DNA of 64,000 bases. It comes from Alteromonas ponticola (GTDB lineage Bacteria; Pseudomonadota; Gammaproteobacteria; Enterobacterales; Alteromonadaceae). Positions 46,151-54,868 of the stretch are shown one piece after another. The stretch's first letter is position 1. Each line of letters begins with the position of its first letter. Under the pieces are notes generated by a model. The model saw only the letters and a program-made list of their open reading frames with translations, was not told where the DNA came from and did not search any database. The stretch spans positions 310,001 through 374,000 of the forward strand of contig NZ_JAATNW010000002.1 in assembly GCF_012911815.1 (NCBI RefSeq), written 5' to 3'. The position numbers and the translations under genes are program-made.

Positions 46151-48823
46151 TTATGCGTAAAGCGGGTTAATTTTATCAGCGTCGATATTCAACGATTCCA
46201 TCGCGCTGGCCAATGTTTTCTTGTCCACTTCACCCGCCTTGTATAATTCATACAGGGCAGCAAAAGCGATATTATTTGCATCTACTTCAAAGTGTTTACG
46301 CAGATTGGCGCGGCTGTCTGAACGACCAAAACCATCAGTCCCCAACACGCGATAACTACCGGGCACGAACGCACGCACCTGATTAGCGTAGTTCTTAATG
46401 TAATCGGTAGCCGCGATGGTTGGACCATCGATACCTTCTGCCAGCACTTCAGTGATGTATGGCGTGCGGTTATCTTTATCGGCATGTAGCATATTGTGAC
46501 GGTCACAATCGAAACCATCACGGGCCAGCTCGTTAAACGAAGTGACACTGTACACTTCGGACACCACGTCAAACTGTTCAGCAAGAATGTCAGCCGCTTC
46601 CCGCACCTGTAATAAAATGGTTCCTGAACCAAGCAGCTTCACTTTACGCTTACGCTTCTTATCACCCACGGTATCTAACAGGTAAATACCTTTAACGATA
46701 CCCTCTTCAATGCCTTTTGGCATTTCCGGCTGGGCGTAGTTTTCATTCATTACCGTCAGGTAATAGAATACGTTTTCCTGTTCTTCCATCATGCGACGTA
46801 AACCGTCCTGCACGATAACCGCAATTTCGTAGCCATAGGTGGGATCATAGCTTACGCAGTTAGGGATTAGCGCAGCTTGTGTATGGCTGTGTCCATCCTG
46901 GTGCTGCAAGCCTTCACCGTTCAGTGTGGTACGTCCGGCCGTGCCACCCACCAAAAATCCCCGTGCCTGGCTGTCGCCTGCGGCCCAGGCCAAATCGCCT
47001 ACGCGCTGGAAACCAAACATGGAGTAGTAAATATACACCGGGATCATCGGCAAATCGTTGGTGCTGTAAGAAGTTCCCGCGGCCAGCCACGACGCCATGG
47101 CACCCAATTCGTTGATACCTTCCTGCAGTACCTGACCTTTCTGGTCTTCACGGTAATAAGCTACCTGATCGGAATCCTGCGGCTCGTATTTTTGCCCTTG
47201 CGAAGAGTAAATACCGACCTGACGGAATAAGCCTTCCATACCAAAAGTACGGGCTTCATCAGGAATAATCGGTACCACACGCTTACCAATCTGCTTGTCT
47301 TTAAGCATTGCTGTCAGCACACGCACGAACGCCATGGTGGTGGAAATTTCGCGATCACCTGAGCCTTTCGTCACAGCTTCGAACGCTTTAAGTTGCGGCG
47401 CGGGCAGCTCTTCAGTGCTTTTGTCTAAACGACGGGGCATGAAACCGTGCAGTGCATCGCGGCGCGCACTCAGGTATTTCATTTCTTCACTGTCATCATC
47501 GAACTTGTAGTAAGGCAGGTTTTCTAAATCAGCATCTTTTACCGGAATATTGAAACGGTCACGATACGCTTTCACCGCATCCATATCCATTTTCTTCACC
47601 TGGTGCGCGATGTTCTTACCTTCACCAGCGGCACCCATGCCGTAACCTTTAACGGTTTTCGCCAAAATAACCTGAGGACGACCTTTAGTGTTTACGGCGC
47701 GATCATAAGCAGCGTAAACTTTTACCGGATCATGGCCACCACGGTTAAGACGCCAGATATCTTCATCTGACATATTAGCGACCATTTCTTTTAATTCTGG
47801 GTACTTACCAAAGAAGTTTTCGCGGGTATACGCACCGCCTTTGGCTTTGTAGTTCTGGTATTCGCCATCTACCGTTTCATTCATCAGCTCTAATAATTTA
47901 CCTGATGTATCACGTGCCAATAGAGGATCCCAGTAGCGCCCCCAAATCACTTTGATCACTTCCCAACCAGCACCACGGAAAGTACCTTCCAGTTCCTGAA
48001 TAATCTTGGCGTTACCACGCACAGGGCCATCCAGACGTTGCAGGTTACAGTTGATAACAAAGGTCAGGTTGTCCAGGCCTTCACGTGAAGCCAGGCCGAT
48101 GGCACCCAAGCTCTCCGGCTCATCACACTCACCATCGCCAAGGAAACACCATACGCGTTGTTGTGAACAGTCTTTTAAGCCACGATTAGTGAGGTATTTC
48201 AGGAAGCGGGCCAGATAAATTGCCTGCATCGGTCCTAAGCCCATGGAAACCGTGGGGAATTGCCAGAAATCAGGCATTAACTTTGGATGCGGATACGAAG
48301 ATAAACCACCGCCTTCGGCTTCCTGACGGAACATGTCCAGCTGGTCTTCGCTTAGGCGACCTTCGATATAGGCGCGAGAATAAATACCAGGAGAAACGTG
48401 GCCCTGAATAAACAGGAAATCGCCGCCATCGTTGTCATTGGGCGCTCGGAAAAAGTGGTTAAAACCTACATCGTAGAGCATCGCAGACGAGGCGAAGCTG
48501 GAAATATGCCCGCCCAGTTCCAAGTTTTTCTTAGAGGCGCGCAAGACCATCATTACCGCATTCCATCTTAGCGCATTGCGAATTTTCGCTTCGATAGTTT
48601 GATCCCCTGGCATGGTAGGTTCCTGCCCGGGTGGAATAGTATTGATGTACGCAGTAGTGGCATCATAAGGTAAATGGGCACCGTTTCTTCGTGCTTTTTC
48701 AATCAATGATTCCAACAGAAAGTGCGCTCTTTCGACGCCTTCTTCTTCTAAAACCGACTCTAACGACTCCAGCCATTCTTGTGTTTCTTGTGGATCCACA
48801 TCTTGGTGCATCATTTCAGTCAT
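46151..48823 (-). CDS. aceE: Pyruvate dehydrogenase E1 component, homodimeric
   Basis: Thiamine diphosphate enzyme that decarboxylates pyruvate and acetylates the lipoyl arm of AceF. The 890-residue protein is full length for the homodimeric family (E. coli 887). Motifs include SFASSAMLYDVGFNHFFR, the ThDP-binding FLGDGECDEPESLGAIGLA with NLTFVINCNLQRLDGPVRGN, and the lower half VYIYYSMFGFQRVGDLAWAAG. Upstream is pdhR in the same direction; a 10-bp hairpin lies in the 143-base gap. Confidence 0.98.
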   Translation of the reverse strand: MTEMMHQDVDPQETQEWLESLESVLEEEGVERAHFLLESLIEKARRNGAHLPYDATTAYINTIPPGQEPTMPGDQTIEAKIRNALRWNAVMMVLRASKKNLELGGHISSFASSAMLYDVGFNHFFRAPNDNDGGDFLFIQGHVSPGIYSRAYIEGRLSEDQLDMFRQEAEGGGLSSYPHPKLMPDFWQFPTVSMGLGPMQAIYLARFLKYLTNRGLKDCSQQRVWCFLGDGECDEPESLGAIGLASREGLDNLTFVINCNLQRLDGPVRGNAKIIQELEGTFRGAGWEVIKVIWGRYWDPLLARDTSGKLLELMNETVDGEYQNYKAKGGAYTRENFFGKYPELKEMVANMSDEDIWRLNRGGHDPVKVYAAYDRAVNTKGRPQVILAKTVKGYGMGAAGEGKNIAHQVKKMDMDAVKAYRDRFNIPVKDADLENLPYYKFDDDSEEMKYLSARRDALHGFMPRRLDKSTEELPAPQLKAFEAVTKGSGDREISTTMAFVRVLTAMLKDKQIGKRVVPIIPDEARTFGMEGLFRQVGIYSSQGQKYEPQDSDQVAYYREDQKGQVLQEGINELGAMASWLAAGTSYSTNDLPMIPVYIYYSMFGFQRVGDLAWAAGDSQARGFLVGGTAGRTTLNGEGLQHQDGHSHTQAALIPNCVSYDPTYGYEIAVIVQDGLRRMMEEQENVFYYLTVMNENYAQPEMPKGIEEGIVKGIYLLDTVGDKKRKRKVKLLGSGTILLQVREAADILAEQFDVVSEVYSVTSFNELARDGFDCDRHNMLHADKDNRTPYITEVLAEGIDGPTIAATDYIKNYANQVRAFVPGSYRVLGTDGFGRSDSRANLRKHFEVDANNIAFAALYELYKAGEVDKKTLASAMESLNIDADKINPLYA

Positions 48824-48932
48824 GGTGCCATCCTATTTTTGCTGATATAGAAAACCGCCTTCAGCCAATTCGCTGCGGGCGGATACTAATGTTTAGTTTT
48901 ACTGATAGTAAGCTTTTATAGCTCACCCTCTT

Positions 48933-48954
48933 GGCTATTCAACATTGAATAGCC
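48933..48954. promoter_or_regulatory. Perfect palindrome between pdhR and aceE
   Basis: GGCTATTCAA and TTGAATAGCC are perfect 10-bp arms around CA, 13 bases after the pdhR stop. No T-run follows on the minus strand. It may be a partial terminator or an mRNA processing/stability site adjusting aceEF relative to pdhR. Confidence 0.5.
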
Positions 48955-48966
48955 TGTTTATTACGA

Positions 48967-49740
48967 CTACAGCCGACGCAACGCCCGTTGCACCCGACTG
49001 TCACGTTGATTAATGCTCAACAAGGTTTGTTCAATGTATGCCAGATGATCATTACACGCCTGTCTGGCTGCATCAGGGTCACGTCTTGCTATGGCTTCAA
49101 CAATCGTTTTACGTTGCCCGGCTAACTCGTCATTCACGTCCACGTGCTTTGACAATATCGTCAGGTTACGTTCAATATTATCCACTAACATGCTTTGCAT
49201 TGTACGCATCACATGCAGTAACACCATGTTGTGCGATGCTTTCGCCATGGTGAGATAAAATTGCCCTAACCCTTCAGCCAGTGCACGTAGCGAATGCATT
49301 GAATTTCCACCGGGTAGATCGGCTAATGCCTCTTCCAACGCAGTGTAATCTTCTGGTTGCCCGCGTAACGCAGCATAATAAGCTGACATCCCTTCCAGCG
49401 CGTGGCGAAACTCCAGTAAATCAAACTGGGTTTCTGGTCTTCGGCTTATTAATGCCATTAACGGATCCATGACCGCCGCATTAATATCACGGCTGACATA
49501 GGTTCCCCCGCCTTGTTTACGCTCAATCAGGCCACGAGCCTGCAGATTACCAATTGCCTCACGCAATGAAGGGCGCGACACGTCAAACTGTGCAGCTAAT
49601 TCTCGCTCAGGAGCTAGCTTTTGTCCCGCCAGCAACGAGCCATCTAAAATCATAGACTCCAGTTGCTCGGTGATCACGTCTGCCAGTTTTTTTCGACCTT
49701 GTTGCATCCTGTCTCGTTCCAATACGAATTTTGTGCTCAT
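48967..49740 (-). CDS. pdhR: GntR-family regulator PdhR
   Basis: Pyruvate-sensing repressor of the pyruvate dehydrogenase operon. An N-terminal winged helix (LAPERELAAQFDVSRPSLRE, then AIGNLQARGLIERKQGGGTY) precedes a FadR/FCD-type effector domain. 257 residues from 49740; a second start at 49707 (MQQGRKKLADVI) is better aligned to E. coli PdhR and follows GAGACAGG, so the true length may be 246. A PdhR-type operator lies just upstream, indicating autoregulation. Confidence 0.94.
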   Translation of the reverse strand: MSTKFVLERDRMQQGRKKLADVITEQLESMILDGSLLAGQKLAPERELAAQFDVSRPSLREAIGNLQARGLIERKQGGGTYVSRDINAAVMDPLMALISRRPETQFDLLEFRHALEGMSAYYAALRGQPEDYTALEEALADLPGGNSMHSLRALAEGLGQFYLTMAKASHNMVLLHVMRTMQSMLVDNIERNLTILSKHVDVNDELAGQRKTIVEAIARRDPDAARQACNDHLAYIEQTLLSINQRDSRVQRALRRL

Positions 49741-49769
49741 TTTGTAAACAAAAGGCGCACGAGCGGGTC

Positions 49770-49786
49770 AATTGGTAATACCATTT
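49770..49786. promoter_or_regulatory. PdhR operator upstream of pdhR
   Basis: AATTGGTAATACCATTT matches the PdhR consensus ATTGGT-N3-ACCAAT at 11 of the 12 fixed positions. It lies about 30 bases upstream of the first possible pdhR start. It fits autoregulation of the pdhR-aceEF-lpd operon by pyruvate. Confidence 0.8.
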
Positions 49787-49930
49787 TACCCGCGTAGTGT
49801 AGGTGAGAATTATGTATTGGTAAACTATGGCTTAGCCATCTTAGCTAAAACTCACATAGTGAAATTAAGAAAACCTATAATTTTCATAACCCTAAGCAAT
49901 AAAGTCAACTGGTCTGACATGCCAATAAAT

Positions 49931-50770
49931 TCAATTTAATGTACCGATTATGGTTAAAAATGCAACGACAACAATCAGGGTTTTAGTGGTACGTTTGGCT
50001 AGATCCACATAGCGTACTGGTGCGGGTTTTAGTTTGCCGGTTAACTCGCTGTCTGTCGCCGCCTTGGTTGCCACATGCGTAATGACGTGTCGGGAGGAAA
50101 CCGACACATTGGTCAGGTATTTAAGCCAGATTGGTAGTGCACGGGTAAAATCGCCGATAAACAAATAAATTGCTGTGGTCAGGCGTGCCGGTACAAAGTC
50201 GAGCCACTCCAGGCACGTATGCAAGGGCGCAACAGGTAACGAATTGGTGCGCTTTGCGAATGAGTTCCAATCTCGGACCAGTGCATATAACACGACACCT
50301 GTCGGCCCGAATGCCACAAACCAGATAATGACTGCCGCAAAATAACGAAAGTTGATAAAGGCCAATTCACGCCCAACTGCCCGATTGATAGCGTCTGGGT
50401 TGTTGGCAGGCGTGTCAGGCAGTAAGTTTCCCGCAAGTAAATAACACGCTTCTGTATCATTACGGGTAACGGCATCGCGATAAGCATGATATTGGTGGGA
50501 AACCTCAGCGTTTCGCAGTGCAATAAAAACAATGAAGCAGGAGAGTAAAAAATACAGAAAGCCTGGAAGCGAAGTACTCAACAGGTAGGTTAATAACACA
50601 GGTGCCAAGACAGCAAGGGTGAGTGTGAACCCATCAGTATTATCAGCAAATAGTTTCCTCTCGCCCAACCAGTCTGCATAGCGACGAGCATACCACTGGG
50701 AATTAAAATGTTTCGTTCGGCTAACCATTCGATCCAGTATCAGCGAAATGAGTATGATGATGAGGTTCAT
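49931..50770 (-). CDS. ampE: AmpE-like membrane protein
   Basis: Integral membrane protein of the AmpE/CobD-like group, encoded with ampD and described as a sensor-like accessory of beta-lactamase induction. From the ATG at 50770, which overlaps the ampD stop as ATGA, it is 279 residues. It has hydrophobic segments near the N-terminus (LIIILISLILDRMV), at ~50-90 and at ~160-185. The C-terminal TTKTLIVVVAFLTIIGTLN is a last helix. Same strand as ampD, likely cotranscribed. Sequence conservation is moderate; identity rests largely on synteny. Confidence 0.8.
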   Translation of the reverse strand: MNLIIILISLILDRMVSRTKHFNSQWYARRYADWLGERKLFADNTDGFTLTLAVLAPVLLTYLLSTSLPGFLYFLLSCFIVFIALRNAEVSHQYHAYRDAVTRNDTEACYLLAGNLLPDTPANNPDAINRAVGRELAFINFRYFAAVIIWFVAFGPTGVVLYALVRDWNSFAKRTNSLPVAPLHTCLEWLDFVPARLTTAIYLFIGDFTRALPIWLKYLTNVSVSSRHVITHVATKAATDSELTGKLKPAPVRYVDLAKRTTKTLIVVVAFLTIIGTLN

Positions 50771-51318
50771 TTTATTTTTCCTAAACTTATGGATTGCCTG
50801 TACTGACACCAATTGAACGCTTCGCCAGGATCAGTCTTTCTTCCAAATGCAATATCGCTGTGGCCGACGATGCGCCCTAACGTAATGGCAGGATAATGGC
50901 TCAGTATATCGTGGGTCAACGACGCTAAGCTGGTATATTGCGCAGCCGTAAAGGGCGCAGTATCGGTTCCTTCCAGCTCAATGCCGATGGCGTAATCATT
51001 ACAGCGGCTACGCCCCTGAAAAGCCGAAACACCGGCATGCCAGGCACGTTTGGAAAAAGGCACGTATTGCTCGACGGTGCCGTTGCGACGGATCACGCAG
51101 TGCGCCGACACTTTAAGATGCGCAATCTGTTTAAAAAACGGATGCTTATTTTCATCCAGCGTGCCGGTAAACAGCGCTTCGATGTCATCGCCGCCAAACT
51201 CGCCCGGCGGTAATGACATGTTATGAATAACCAACAGCGATATATCGATATCATCAGGCCTTTCATCAAAAAATGGCGATGTTTTTTGTATAGCTGACTT
51301 ATAGTAGTCGTAAGGCAC
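50767..51318 (-). CDS. ampD: 1,6-anhydro-N-acetylmuramyl-L-alanine amidase
   Basis: Cytosolic zinc amidase of peptidoglycan recycling; cleaves the stem peptide from anhydro-muropeptides. The 183-residue protein matches the family length. Zn-ligand regions: His32 in LVIHNMSLPPGEFGG; GHSDIAFGRKTDPGEAFNW provides the second His and Asp. SKRAWHAGVSAFQGR and DYAIGIELEGTD are also typical. Upstream of ampE with a 4-base overlap; a retropepsin gene lies divergently. Confidence 0.95.
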   Translation of the reverse strand: MPYDYYKSAIQKTSPFFDERPDDIDISLLVIHNMSLPPGEFGGDDIEALFTGTLDENKHPFFKQIAHLKVSAHCVIRRNGTVEQYVPFSKRAWHAGVSAFQGRSRCNDYAIGIELEGTDTAPFTAAQYTSLASLTHDILSHYPAITLGRIVGHSDIAFGRKTDPGEAFNWCQYRQSISLGKIK

Positions 51319-51432
51319 AGCAGGCGCTCCTTTACCAACAATGACTAAAGTCTGACAGTCGCGACTGTAATCTACAAGCGAAAATGCTATAAAGGAAAAT
51401 GAAGTGAGAAGTGAGTAAGGTGGTATAAGGCG

Positions 51433-51933
51433 ATGTCTGAATCAGGCGGAAAATGGATGTACATCATGGCATGGGTATGTGGCCTGGGGTTGCTTGCTGC
51501 GGTGTTTAATAATGTGCTGGAAAAGCGCTATAACCCCAATCAACAACCGGATTCATATCGCTCGGGTGGGCAGGTTGAAGTCAAGCTCAAGCAAAATCGC
51601 ATGGGCCACTATGTCACCAACGGCACAATCAACGGCCAAACCGTTACCTTCATCGTTGACACGGGTGCCACCGATGTGGCCATCCCAGCTCATATGCAAA
51701 ACAAACTATCGCTCACACCAGGCCGTGTCGGCATGGCCAATACTGCTAATGGCACGGTGCGCATCGCGTTAACGGAAATTGATACACTGACAATCGGTGA
51801 CATTCGTCTGAATAATGTGAGGGCTAATTTGAACCCGGGCATGTCGGGGGATGAAATTTTGCTTGGAATGAGTGTTTTACGTCAACTTGAGTTTACTCAG
51901 CGCGGAGATTGGTTAATATTGCGTACCTTTTAG
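51433..51933 (+). CDS. Membrane-anchored retropepsin-like aspartic protease
   Basis: Short (166 residues) clan AA aspartic protease of the single-domain bacterial type that would act as a dimer. One N-terminal membrane helix (WMYIMAWVCGLGLLAAVFNN) anchors it, probably with the catalytic part in the periplasm. The active-site triplet is Asp76-Thr77-Gly78 in FIVDTGATDVAIPAHM; the GDEILLGMSVLRQLE segment closes the fold. It lies between ampD and nadC, and ends 18 bases before the nadC ATG. Substrate unknown. Confidence 0.85.
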   Translation: MSESGGKWMYIMAWVCGLGLLAAVFNNVLEKRYNPNQQPDSYRSGGQVEVKLKQNRMGHYVTNGTINGQTVTFIVDTGATDVAIPAHMQNKLSLTPGRVGMANTANGTVRIALTEIDTLTIGDIRLNNVRANLNPGMSGDEILLGMSVLRQLEFTQRGDWLILRTF

Positions 51934-51951
51934 AAAATCCGGATTATCGCA

Positions 51952-52809
51952 ATGAATCGCCCTTCCCAACATGCTATCAGCAGCCAGGTTAAAATCGCCC
52001 TGGAAGAAGATTTAGGTGGCACGATTGATATCAATAACGATATTACTGCCTGTCTTATTGATGCAGACACCCACGCTCAGGCCAAAGTAATTACCCGAGA
52101 AGCCTGTACCATTTGTGGTGTGGACTGGGTAAACGAAACCTTCACACAAATTGACCCTGAGGTTGAAATTACCTGGTTGGTTAAAGATGGCGATCAAACC
52201 GATGCCGGCTCCACCCTCTTCAGCGTCGCTGGCAATGCCAGAGCCATCCTCACTGCAGAGCGCACGGCGCTGAACTTCTTACAGACCTTAAGCGGCACAG
52301 CCACCATCACCGCGAAGTATGCAAAGCTACTGGCGCACACTGATACCCAGATTCTGGATACCCGCAAAACCTTACCCGGCATGCGTCTGGCGCAAAAGTA
52401 TGCGGTGCAATGTGGGGGCGGTAAAAACCACAGGATCGGACTGTTTGACGCCTACCTGATTAAGGAAAATCACATCGCGGCGTGTGGGTCTATACCTAAT
52501 GCGATAAGTAAAGCCCGGCAGTTAAACCCGCAAAAGCCGGTAGAAGTGGAAGTAGAAAACCTCGACCAATTACACCAAGCAATTGATGCAAAAGCAGATA
52601 TCATCATGCTGGATAATTTTACTAACGAACAGATCCAACAGGCAGTCGACATTAATCAGGGTCGAAGTAAACTGGAGGTATCAGGCAATATTACGGATGA
52701 GAGACTGGCTTCGTTGTCAAAACTCGGTGTCAACTACGTATCTTCTGGCGCATTAACCAAACATGTCCAGGCGATTGACCTGTCCTTGAGGCTAAATATA
52801 AAACCTTGA
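51952..52809 (+). CDS. nadC: Nicotinate-nucleotide pyrophosphorylase
   Basis: Converts quinolinate and PRPP to nicotinate mononucleotide in de novo NAD synthesis. The 285-residue length is usual. Conserved parts: ALEEDLGGTIDINNDITA, ERTALNFLQTLSGTATITAK, LDTRKTLPGMRLAQKYAV and CGGGKNHRIGLFDAYLIKEN; near the end ISSGALTKH-like YVSSGALTKHVQAIDLSL. In E. coli, nadC is next to ampD and the pilin gene ppdD, and the same order is seen here. Confidence 0.97.
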   Translation: MNRPSQHAISSQVKIALEEDLGGTIDINNDITACLIDADTHAQAKVITREACTICGVDWVNETFTQIDPEVEITWLVKDGDQTDAGSTLFSVAGNARAILTAERTALNFLQTLSGTATITAKYAKLLAHTDTQILDTRKTLPGMRLAQKYAVQCGGGKNHRIGLFDAYLIKENHIAACGSIPNAISKARQLNPQKPVEVEVENLDQLHQAIDAKADIIMLDNFTNEQIQQAVDINQGRSKLEVSGNITDERLASLSKLGVNYVSSGALTKHVQAIDLSLRLNIKP

Positions 52810-53049
52810 TTAAATGGACTTTTTTGATTTAGTATCGTTTGATAAGGGCAATACGGCGGTGCCATCTGGTGTACGCAAACTAGTCAGCGCTAACACTTAG
52901 GTATAACTGACTATACTTGTCAGCAGCAAATTGCCTTCTATACTGAAAGCCAAGTACCGGGGTCGTAACCAAATTAACACGCCTCAGGTATAGGTAGAAA
53001 CGAAACTTAAATTGCTAACCAAGCATATTAAACGTCCCGGAGAAAGACC

Positions 53050-53478
53050 ATGAAACAAGTACAAGCTAACAACCAGAAAGGCTTTACACTAATTGAATTA
53101 ATGATCGTTGTTGCGATCATCGGTATTCTTGCAGCGATTGCTTTGCCAGCTTACCAAAACTACACAGAGAAAGCGAGATTCACCGAGGTAACCAACGCTT
53201 CTGCTTCTGCAAAGTTAGCGGTTGAATTATGTGCACAAACCACAGGTGAACTTACCAACTGCACAGGTGGTAATAATGGTGTACCAGCAGATATCGAACG
53301 TTTAGGAAAGGTACATGGTGTTGAAACAGCAGCTAACGGCGTAATTACAGTAACTGCTTCTCCTGAGTCTGGCTTACAGACTGATGCGGACGTTCCGTAC
53401 ACCTTCACTCTTACTCCGACTGAAGAAACTACTGGTCTTAGCTGGGAAAGATCTTGTACCCCTGCTACCGTTTGTTAA
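53050..53478 (+). CDS. pilA: Type IV pilin, PilA-like
   Basis: Major-pilin-like prepilin of 142 residues. The cleavage site is [20 protein letters not shown]: Gly11 before Phe12, with Glu at mature position 5, and a hydrophobic N-terminal helix. The C-terminus has two cysteines (RSCTPATVC), and two others ([12 protein letters not shown]) sit in the mid region, so disulfides are likely. A terminator closes the gene before pilC. Upstream 240 bases hold no other gene. It fits type IVa pili (twitching, DNA uptake). Confidence 0.93.
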   Translation: MKQVQANNQKGFTLIELMIVVAIIGILAAIALPAYQNYTEKARFTEVTNASASAKLAVELCAQTTGELTNCTGGNNGVPADIERLGKVHGVETAANGVITVTASPESGLQTDADVPYTFTLTPTEETTGLSWERSCTPATVC

Positions 53479-53501
53479 TAACGTCTTAGTCTTATACTAC
53501 C

Positions 53502-53525
53502 AAAGCCCAGTCTACACTGGGCTTT
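53502..53525 (+). terminator. Terminator after pilA
   Basis: AAAGCCCAGT and ACTGGGCTTT form a perfect 10-bp stem around CTAC with ATTGT after it. It lies 23 bases after the pilA stop and would uncouple abundant pilin mRNA from pilCD. Confidence 0.85.
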
Positions 53526-53564
53526 ATTGTCTCAGCCGAACTCGTTAATAATCAGGTAACCCTC

Positions 53565-54776
53565 ATGGCTAAAGTAGCATCTATTTTTGTCTGGCAAGGA
53601 AAGGATCGTGCGGGAAATAGCCGCAAAGGCGAAATCTCAGCTACGTCTATCATGGAAGCGAAAAACCTGCTTCGCCGTCAGGGTATTTCTACAACCAAAG
53701 TAAAAAAATACGTTAAACCCCTTTTTGGTGGCGGTGGCAAAAAAATTGAGCCAGCTGACATTTCTGTAATGTCACGCCAGATTGCCACTATGCTTGGCGC
53801 CGGTGTCACCCTGATTCAGTCATTGGAAATGATAGCGCAAGGGCATGCAAAACCGTCAATGCGCAAGATGCTAACTGAGATAACTGAAGAAGTTAAGGCG
53901 GGCACGCCGTTATCCTCAGCGCTGCGCAAGCACCCTGAGCAATTTGATGACTTATATTGTGACCTTGTTGCTACCGGTGAACAATCCGGTGCGCTGGAAA
54001 CCATTTACGATCGTATCGCGGTATACAAGGAAAAAGCTGAGGCGCTGAAATCTAAAATTAAAAAAGCCCTCTTCTATCCTATCGCCGTACTGGTCGTTGC
54101 CTTTATTGTTACCACTATATTACTTATTTTTGTGGTCCCCCAGTTTGAAGAGATTTTCAGTAGTTTTGGCGCTGAATTACCGGCGTTTACCCAGATGGTT
54201 TTAGCATTATCTGCTTTTGTACAAGAATATGGAATATTCATAGGCGCTGGCTTAGTTATTGCCGGTTACCTGTTCATGAAGCAATACAAGCGATCGCCAA
54301 AGCTGCGAGACAGTGTTGATAAACAAATATTGAAAATTCCTGTGATCGGCGAAATTCTGAAAAAAGCCAGTATCGCACGTTTTACTCGCACGCTGTCGAC
54401 TACCTTTGCCGCCGGTGTTCCGTTAATCGGCGCATTAGACTCGGCTGCTGGAGCTTCAGGCAATGCGGTTTATCGTGATGCTATCTTGTTTATCAAAAAA
54501 GAAGTGGCCGGCGGTATGCAGATGAACACCGCCATGCGCGCGACGGCAGTATTCCCGGATATGGTGACGCAGATGATCGCCATCGGTGAAGAGTCAGGTG
54601 CGGTAGATGAAATGTTAAGTAAAATTGCCACCATCTACGAAGCCGAAGTTGACGATATGGTCGACGGCCTGACCAGCTTGCTTGAGCCATTAATTATGGC
54701 GGTACTGGGTGTGGTTATAGGGGGCTTGATTATCGCCATGTATCTTCCCATTTTTGAAATGGGTAACGTGGTTTAA
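53565..54776 (+). CDS. pilC: Type IV pilus inner-membrane platform protein
   Basis: Platform protein of the pilus assembly machine. The 403 residues hold two copies of the GspF/PilC domain: the first around MSRQIATMLGAGVTLIQSLE and the second around FTRTLSTTFAAGVPLIGALD, each ending in membrane segments (IAVLVVAFIVTTILLIFVVP; LIMAVLGVVIGGLIIAMYLP). In E. coli and Pseudomonas a pilB/hofB ATPase gene lies between pilin and pilC; here only 86 bases separate them. Followed by pilD. Confidence 0.97.
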   Translation: MAKVASIFVWQGKDRAGNSRKGEISATSIMEAKNLLRRQGISTTKVKKYVKPLFGGGGKKIEPADISVMSRQIATMLGAGVTLIQSLEMIAQGHAKPSMRKMLTEITEEVKAGTPLSSALRKHPEQFDDLYCDLVATGEQSGALETIYDRIAVYKEKAEALKSKIKKALFYPIAVLVVAFIVTTILLIFVVPQFEEIFSSFGAELPAFTQMVLALSAFVQEYGIFIGAGLVIAGYLFMKQYKRSPKLRDSVDKQILKIPVIGEILKKASIARFTRTLSTTFAAGVPLIGALDSAAGASGNAVYRDAILFIKKEVAGGMQMNTAMRATAVFPDMVTQMIAIGEESGAVDEMLSKIATIYEAEVDDMVDGLTSLLEPLIMAVLGVVIGGLIIAMYLPIFEMGNVV

Positions 54777-54784
54777 AATAAACA

Positions 54785-54822
54785 GGCAACAATGCGCAAT
54801 TTACCCATTACGCATTGTTGTC
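54785..54822 (+). terminator. Hairpin between pilC and pilD
   Basis: CAACAATGCG and CGCATTGTTG are perfect 10-bp arms (extended by G-U/G-C pairs) over a 14-nt loop, nine bases after the pilC stop. No T-run follows; a partial terminator or stability hairpin. Confidence 0.5.
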
Positions 54823-54868
54823 CCTTCCAGTTTCTGGCACCCTTAACCAAAAAATAAGCTAATACTTT

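Noticed and set aside
45624-46160. 178-codon frame antisense to aceF
   Set aside because: It mirrors the repetitive lipoyl-domain and linker sequence of aceF. The product is Ser/Pro-rich with no recognised domain.
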